A stretch of DNA of 9,956 nucleotides. Source: Anaerolineae bacterium (GTDB lineage: Bacteria > Chloroflexota > Anaerolineae > Anaerolineales > Villigracilaceae). The first letter of the stretch is position 1; each line of letters opens with the position of its first letter. Under the pieces are notes generated by a model. That model ran no database searches. It was not told where the DNA came from and saw only the letters and a program-made list of their open reading frames with translations. This document shows positions 6,326-9,956 of the stretch, piece after piece. The position numbers and the translations under genes are program-made. The DNA lies in NCBI GenBank assembly GCA_003484265.1, contig DNDO01000115.1, forward strand, positions 1 to 9,956. The letters run 5' to 3'.

Positions 6326-6721
6326 TTATTCCACCAGATCGTCGCTGGCTTCGCCCAGACCGTAGACACCTGCCTTCAATACCTTGAGTGAAAGCAGCGC
6401 GCATTTCAAACGGACGGGTCCCAGCTCTATGCCAAGCATTTCGAGGATGTGATCTTTGTTAAGTTGTTTTACTTCGTCAAGCGGCTTGCCGATGATCGAT
6501 TCGATCAACAGATCAGCGGAGGCTTGAGAGATGGCACAGCCATGTCCGTCAAAACGCGCGTCGGCAACCTTTTCGTTCTCATCCGTCTGGATGGTGATCT
6601 CGATATGATCGCCGCATAAAGGGTTGTTATCTTCGAATTGGATATCATGCGGATCAAGATGCCCGCGATAGCCCGGGTTCTTATAGTGTTCAATGATTAC
6701 TTCGCGATAAAGGTCGTCCAT
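6326..6721 (-). CDS. sufU: SufU/IscU-type iron-sulfur assembly protein
   Basis: A 131-aa protein of the IscU/SufU fold that accepts persulfide sulfur from SufS and/or builds a nascent cluster. The conserved ligands are visible: C36 and D38 in NNPLCGD, C62 in GHGCAISQASA, and C107 in RLKCALLSLK. The order and the Lys before the third Cys (K106-C107) match SufU (IKCATLSWK in Bacillus), whereas IscU has His there. However, C62 to C107 spans 45 residues, as in IscU (43 in E. coli), not about 62 as in B. subtilis SufU. The SufU-type insertion of about 17 residues is absent, and the GPVR just before resembles the IscU PPVK motif. The gene starts 3 bp after the sufS stop, and the Rieske gene starts 3 bp after its own stop. 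Genetic context makes sufU the best name; an IscU-like scaffold role is possible. Confidence 0.92.
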   Translation of the reverse strand: MDDLYREVIIEHYKNPGYRGHLDPHDIQFEDNNPLCGDHIEITIQTDENEKVADARFDGHGCAISQASADLLIESIIGKPLDEVKQLNKDHILEMLGIELGPVRLKCALLSLKVLKAGVYGLGEASDDLVE

Positions 6722-6724
6722 ACC

Positions 6725-7951
6725 CTACCCAAACAATTCTTTCACTTTATAAATCCCGTTCACCAACAAATCCACTTCTTCCTTTGTGTTGTACAAATAG
6801 AACGAAGCGCGGCTGGTGGCGGGGATCCCAAACTTTTCATGTAACGGCTGTGCGCAATGATGTCCTGCGCGGATGGCGATCCCCCCTTTATCAAGGATCT
6901 GCGCCACATCATGCGGGTGGACGCTATCCAATACAAAAGATGCTACGCCGCCCTTCTTCTCCGCATCGGGGCCAAACAACCTGACACCGGGTATTTCGAT
7001 CAATCGTTCGAGTGCATATTCCGTTAGCTCGTGTTCGTAAGCGGAGATGGCATCCATGCCTACTGAACTTAAATAATCCACGGCTGCGCCAAAACCTACT
7101 GCCTCTGCTATGGCGGGAGTCCCCGCCTCGAATTTGTGCGGCAGGGAATTCGCCCTGAATGAGCGCAGTTTCACTTCCTTGATCATGTCGCCGCCGCCTA
7201 AAAATGGAGGCATGGCTTCAAGCAAGTCCTTTTTCCCGTATAACACGCCGATACCGGTAGGTCCGCACATCTTGTGTGCGGAGAAGGCGAGGAAGTCCAC
7301 GTCGAGGGCTTGCACATCCACCTTTAGGTGCGGGACGGATTGCGCCGCGTCTACCAACGTCATTGCGCCTGCTTCGTGCGCCAGACGAATGATCTCGCCT
7401 GCCGGGTTGATCGTGCCGAGGACGTTGGACATGTGCGTAAACGAGACCAATTTCGGGGTCCGATTAAGAAGCGTTTTGTAGGCAGAAAGGTCAAGCAAAC
7501 CATCTTCCGTCACGGGGATGAATTCCAATTCGATGCCGCGCTCCGCTTGTAACATATGCCAGGGGACGAGGTTCGAGTGGTGCTCCATCTCTGTCAGGAT
7601 GACGAGGTCACCTGCTTTGAGATTCGCGCGAGCCCACGAATACGCGACAAGGTTTATCGATTCGGTGGTATTACGCGTATAAATAACCTGCTTTGCCGAT
7701 GGCGCATTGATAAATTTAGCGATCTTCTCACGCGCGCCCTCGTACATTGCCGTGGCTTCCTCAGCAAGTGTATGTACGCCGCGATGGATGTTGGCATTTG
7801 AGCGGCGATAATACTCATTCATCGCTTCGATGACAGCTATAGGCTTTTGAGAAGTGGCAGTGGAATCAAGATAAATCAGCGGAACACCTGGGCTGGTCTC
7901 CCGCTGAAAAATCGGAAATTGTTTTCGTATGGAACCGACATCAAGTGACAT
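6725..7951 (-). CDS. sufS: Cysteine desulfurase SufS
   Basis: A 408-aa PLP-dependent group II cysteine desulfurase, which removes sulfur from L-cysteine to form alanine and an enzyme persulfide for cluster assembly. Seen in order: YLDSTATSQKP (27-37), the NIHRGVHTLAEEAT substrate-entry segment (54-67), NTTESINLVA (94-103), EMEHHSNLVPW with the cofactor-stacking His (121-131), DAAQSVPH with the PLP-contacting D201 and Q204, SAHKMCGPTGIGVLYG with Schiff-base Lys K227, and RAGHHCAQPL with catalytic Cys C366. The short loop around C366 and the overall length fit the SufS rather than the IscS/NifS group. The start codon follows the stop of the unknown gene by 3 bp and has no clear Shine-Dalgarno site, suggesting translational coupling. 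Confidence 0.97.
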   Translation of the reverse strand: MSLDVGSIRKQFPIFQRETSPGVPLIYLDSTATSQKPIAVIEAMNEYYRRSNANIHRGVHTLAEEATAMYEGAREKIAKFINAPSAKQVIYTRNTTESINLVAYSWARANLKAGDLVILTEMEHHSNLVPWHMLQAERGIELEFIPVTEDGLLDLSAYKTLLNRTPKLVSFTHMSNVLGTINPAGEIIRLAHEAGAMTLVDAAQSVPHLKVDVQALDVDFLAFSAHKMCGPTGIGVLYGKKDLLEAMPPFLGGGDMIKEVKLRSFRANSLPHKFEAGTPAIAEAVGFGAAVDYLSSVGMDAISAYEHELTEYALERLIEIPGVRLFGPDAEKKGGVASFVLDSVHPHDVAQILDKGGIAIRAGHHCAQPLHEKFGIPATSRASFYLYNTKEEVDLLVNGIYKVKELFG

Positions 7952-7954
7952 GGG

Positions 7955-8461
7955 CTAATAATTGGGAATTGGTTTTTCTTTTTTTGCGGATTTTGCACCG
8001 CCCACCTGGCGGATATGCTCGGAGTTCAACGGGTACCAGAGAATGCGGTCAGGGACCATCCAGCCGTCCGTCAAATAGACGTTGGAGCGAAATTGCACGG
8101 CAACCATTTTATTGTCCACTTGAACTATGGTACCGTCAATCCAGCCGCGGATGCGTTCCTTGCTTTTATCGTGGTCGCAATAGACTTCGAGCTTCTTCCC
8201 TACTTGAAAATCATGCAGGTTGCCCGGCGCCTTCATAAAAGCATATTGCGGCGTATTGCGTACGGCTCTGCCCGGCTTACGATCTTCCATACGGGGAGCG
8301 GCGATACGGTTGACCACCTGTACCTTGTCTGTTGATTGAGTTTTTTTCTTTGCGCCGGCTTTGGTTCTCGATTTAGCCTGGACGGCGGATTTTGATTTTC
8401 CGCGGCCTTCTGCCTTCGTCTTTTTTTGAGCTTTTGATTTTGCTTTCGTTTTTACTGGCAT
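7955..8461 (-). CDS. Unknown Lys-rich protein with Tudor/SH3-like domain, in suf operon
   Basis: I do not recognise this 168-aa protein. Residues 1-45 are a disordered Lys/Ala/Thr-rich tail (repeated KTKAKSK-like units), reminiscent of histone-H1-like or RNA/DNA-binding tails. Residues 46-85 form a linker, and 86-151 look like a compact small beta-barrel. This has FQVGKKLEVYCD, GWIDGTIVQVDNKMVAVQF and then DGWMVPDRILWYPLNSEHIR, a pattern like Tudor, Agenet or SH3-type barrels with conserved-looking Trp, Gly and Asp residues. There is no signal peptide, membrane segment or Cys-rich metal motif; the only Cys is C95. The start is well supported: AGAAGGA at 8474-8468 lies 6 nt before the ATG. It sits 43 bp after sufD and 3 bp before sufS, so it is made with the SUF proteins. 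Any role in cluster assembly, or in nucleic-acid binding, is inference. Confidence 0.8.
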   Translation of the reverse strand: MPVKTKAKSKAQKKTKAEGRGKSKSAVQAKSRTKAGAKKKTQSTDKVQVVNRIAAPRMEDRKPGRAVRNTPQYAFMKAPGNLHDFQVGKKLEVYCDHDKSKERIRGWIDGTIVQVDNKMVAVQFRSNVYLTDGWMVPDRILWYPLNSEHIRQVGGAKSAKKEKPIPNY

Positions 8462-8504
8462 GAAATATCCTTCTAGAGTTACTTACTTGTTTTTTTGTTA
8501 GAGT

Positions 8505-9845
8505 TTAAGACATCTTATCGGCAATATACTGCTGGAAGCGCTCGCGCACACCTTCAAAGGGAATACGTTGGAAGATCGGGTCAAAGAACCCTTCCACAAC
8601 GATCTTTTCGGCTTCGGCTTGCGGGATGCCGCGCGACTTTAGATAGAAAAGCGGTTCCGCCTCCAACTTGCCGACGGTTGCCCCGTGCGTACAACGGACA
8701 TCGTCCGCGAGAATTTCCAGACCCGGAATCGAGTCGGCACGCGCCAGGTCACTCAAAACAAGGTTGCGGTTCGCCTGATACCCGTCCGTTCTCTGTGCTC
8801 CAGGCGCGACATAGATCATACCCTGCCACACTGAACGGCTCTTGCCTTTCAACGCGCCTTTGAATAACAGGTCGCTAGTCGTATGCGGAGCAAGATGGTT
8901 CTGTTGCGTGTCGTGGTCAAGATGCTGGTCACCGTCGGTGAAGTAAAAACCGGACATGCGTCCCTGTGCGCCTTCGCCAGCCAGATCAAGCTCGGTAAAG
9001 TTCTTTGTGATGCGCGAACCAATCGCGCCAAATATCCAATCGAGGTTGCCGCTTCGTTCGACGCGGGCGCGCTCATGGCTAAAGTTCCAGACGTGCTTGC
9101 CCCAGGACTGCAACTCGACGAATTTCATCGACGCATTTTGCATCACCTGGATCTCGACGATTCCTGCGTGCATCGAATTTGATCCCGTTTCGTTGGGCGA
9201 TGCCGCTTCGTGGACGTACGTCACAGAAGCGCCTTCATCTACGAGGACAAGGATGTGTGAAACGTGGGCAATGTCTGTGCCGGGACCCCAGAGAACGGAA
9301 TGAAGCGGTTCTTCGACAACTAGTCCCTTGGGGATATACAACACAACACCATTTTGCGCAAAGGCGCCAACCAATGCGGAGAACTTTCCTTCTTCGACAT
9401 TAACCGTCTTGCCAAGCATCTTTGCGAGTAATTCAGGGTACTTCTCTTCCGCGGTCTTAAGGTCCGTGAAGATGACGCCCTTCTCTGCAAGCTTATTATC
9501 CAGGTCGATTTTAACGCCGCCGGGCGTGAGGACGATTTGTCCGCCATGATGCTCGCCGGTAAGTGGCTTAAGCAAATCATCACGGACAGCGGGAAGGTCA
9601 TTGAACGCGCCTTCCTCTGCGAATTTGAATTTATCAACGGGCAGGTTATGAATATCCGTGCGGCGCCAGACTTCGAGAGACGTATCGGGGAGGGAATGCT
9701 TTTTGAAAGCAGACCAGGCCGAGGCACGGTAGGAAGCGACTGCATCTTTTCCTGCACGGATATCTGATTCAACAAAGTTAAAATCTTTTGCGGCGGAACC
9801 GGTCCGTCGTGTTCTTGAAACAACTACTTTTGGTTTTTCCTGCAT
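8505..9845 (-). CDS. sufD: SUF scaffold subunit SufD
   Basis: A 446-aa SufB/SufD-family protein with the right-handed parallel beta-helix core. It acts with SufB and SufC as the cytoplasmic scaffold complex on which Fe-S clusters form. Marks in the sequence: SLEVWRRTDIHNL (56-68) near the N-terminus, the GVVLYIPKGLVVEEPLHSV strand pair (166-184), HDTQQNHLAPHTTSDLLFKGAL (311-332), AQRTDGYQANRNLVLSD (350-366), and the C-terminal ADDVRCTHGATVGKLEAEPLFYLKSRGI (380-407). H387 in CTHGAT corresponds to the E. coli SufD His360 that is needed at the SufB-SufD interface. SufD rather than SufB is chosen because the preceding gene is sufB and the SufB cysteine-rich N-terminal region is absent. The start follows the sufB stop by 1 bp, with AAGGAAG 11 nt upstream inside sufB. 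Confidence 0.95.
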   Translation of the reverse strand: MQEKPKVVVSRTRRTGSAAKDFNFVESDIRAGKDAVASYRASAWSAFKKHSLPDTSLEVWRRTDIHNLPVDKFKFAEEGAFNDLPAVRDDLLKPLTGEHHGGQIVLTPGGVKIDLDNKLAEKGVIFTDLKTAEEKYPELLAKMLGKTVNVEEGKFSALVGAFAQNGVVLYIPKGLVVEEPLHSVLWGPGTDIAHVSHILVLVDEGASVTYVHEAASPNETGSNSMHAGIVEIQVMQNASMKFVELQSWGKHVWNFSHERARVERSGNLDWIFGAIGSRITKNFTELDLAGEGAQGRMSGFYFTDGDQHLDHDTQQNHLAPHTTSDLLFKGALKGKSRSVWQGMIYVAPGAQRTDGYQANRNLVLSDLARADSIPGLEILADDVRCTHGATVGKLEAEPLFYLKSRGIPQAEAEKIVVEGFFDPIFQRIPFEGVRERFQQYIADKMS

Positions 9846-9846
9846 G

Positions 9847-9956
9847 TTAGCCGATGCTTCCTTCCATTTGCAATGCGATCAAGCGGTTCATTTCGACAGC
9901 GTATTCCATCGGCAGCTCCTTGATGAGCGGTTCGATGAAACCTGAAACCACCATGC
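9847..9956 (-). CDS. sufB: SufB, last 35 residues (cut by window edge)
   Basis: The open frame at the right edge reads MVVSGFIEPL, IKELPMEYAV, EMNRLIALQM and EGSIG, then a TAA at 9849-9847. This is the characteristic C-terminus of SufB (GFIEPF..ELPMEYAVELNRLI.LEMEGSVG). SufB is the scaffold subunit that receives sulfur. The rest, including its key Cys, is beyond the window, where sufC is also expected. Only 1 bp separates it from sufD. Confidence 0.93.
   Translation of the reverse strand, partial: MVVSGFIEPLIKELPMEYAVEMNRLIALQMEGSIG

Noticed and set aside
5966..6391. 141-codon plus-strand open frame across the Rieske and sufU genes
   Set aside because: It is antisense to two genes whose metal-binding motifs are intact, and its translation has no family features.

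Overview
The window reads as an ordinary stretch of a bacterial chromosome of medium G+C. It holds housekeeping genes, a small run of less well defined genes, and most of an iron-sulfur cluster assembly (SUF) operon. The gene content and the style of the proteins suggest a member of the Chloroflexota, perhaps Anaerolineae. The cues are a sufB-sufD-x-sufS-sufU-Rieske order, an archaeal/eukaryotic-flavoured HisRS, and a GTCATTGCGAG-type intergenic repeat. This is inference from general familiarity, not from a search.

Left part (1-2262, minus strand). The window opens inside glgA (glycogen synthase, N-terminal 195 codons). Upstream of it on the same strand lie a factor-independent terminator, tRNA-His(GTG) with its own promoter, and hisS. 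The tRNA and the enzyme that charges it are therefore neighbours, but the tRNA sits in its own promoter-to-terminator unit.

Middle part (2263-5941). A divergent intergenic region carries a strong extended -10 promoter. A perfect 10-bp inverted repeat covers its -35 box. The promoter drives a class I SAM-dependent methyltransferase. An 88-bp palindromic repeat element separates that gene from a PIG-L/LmbE-type zinc deacetylase. A MefA-like major facilitator exporter follows. It converges with a DUF998 membrane protein on the minus strand.

Right part (5972-9956, minus strand). In transcription order this is sufB (C-terminal end only), sufD, a 168-aa unknown protein, sufS, sufU and a small Rieske ferredoxin. 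Except for 43 bp after sufD, the gaps are 1-3 bp, so this looks like one translationally coupled operon. SufS takes sulfur from cysteine, SufU accepts or relays it, and SufB/SufD form part of the scaffold. The ATPase sufC would be expected beyond the right edge. The Rieske protein is a plausible client or electron carrier.

No previously undescribed large system is evident. The best candidates for something new are the Lys-rich, Tudor/SH3-like protein embedded between sufD and sufS, and a SufU with IscU-like cysteine spacing.
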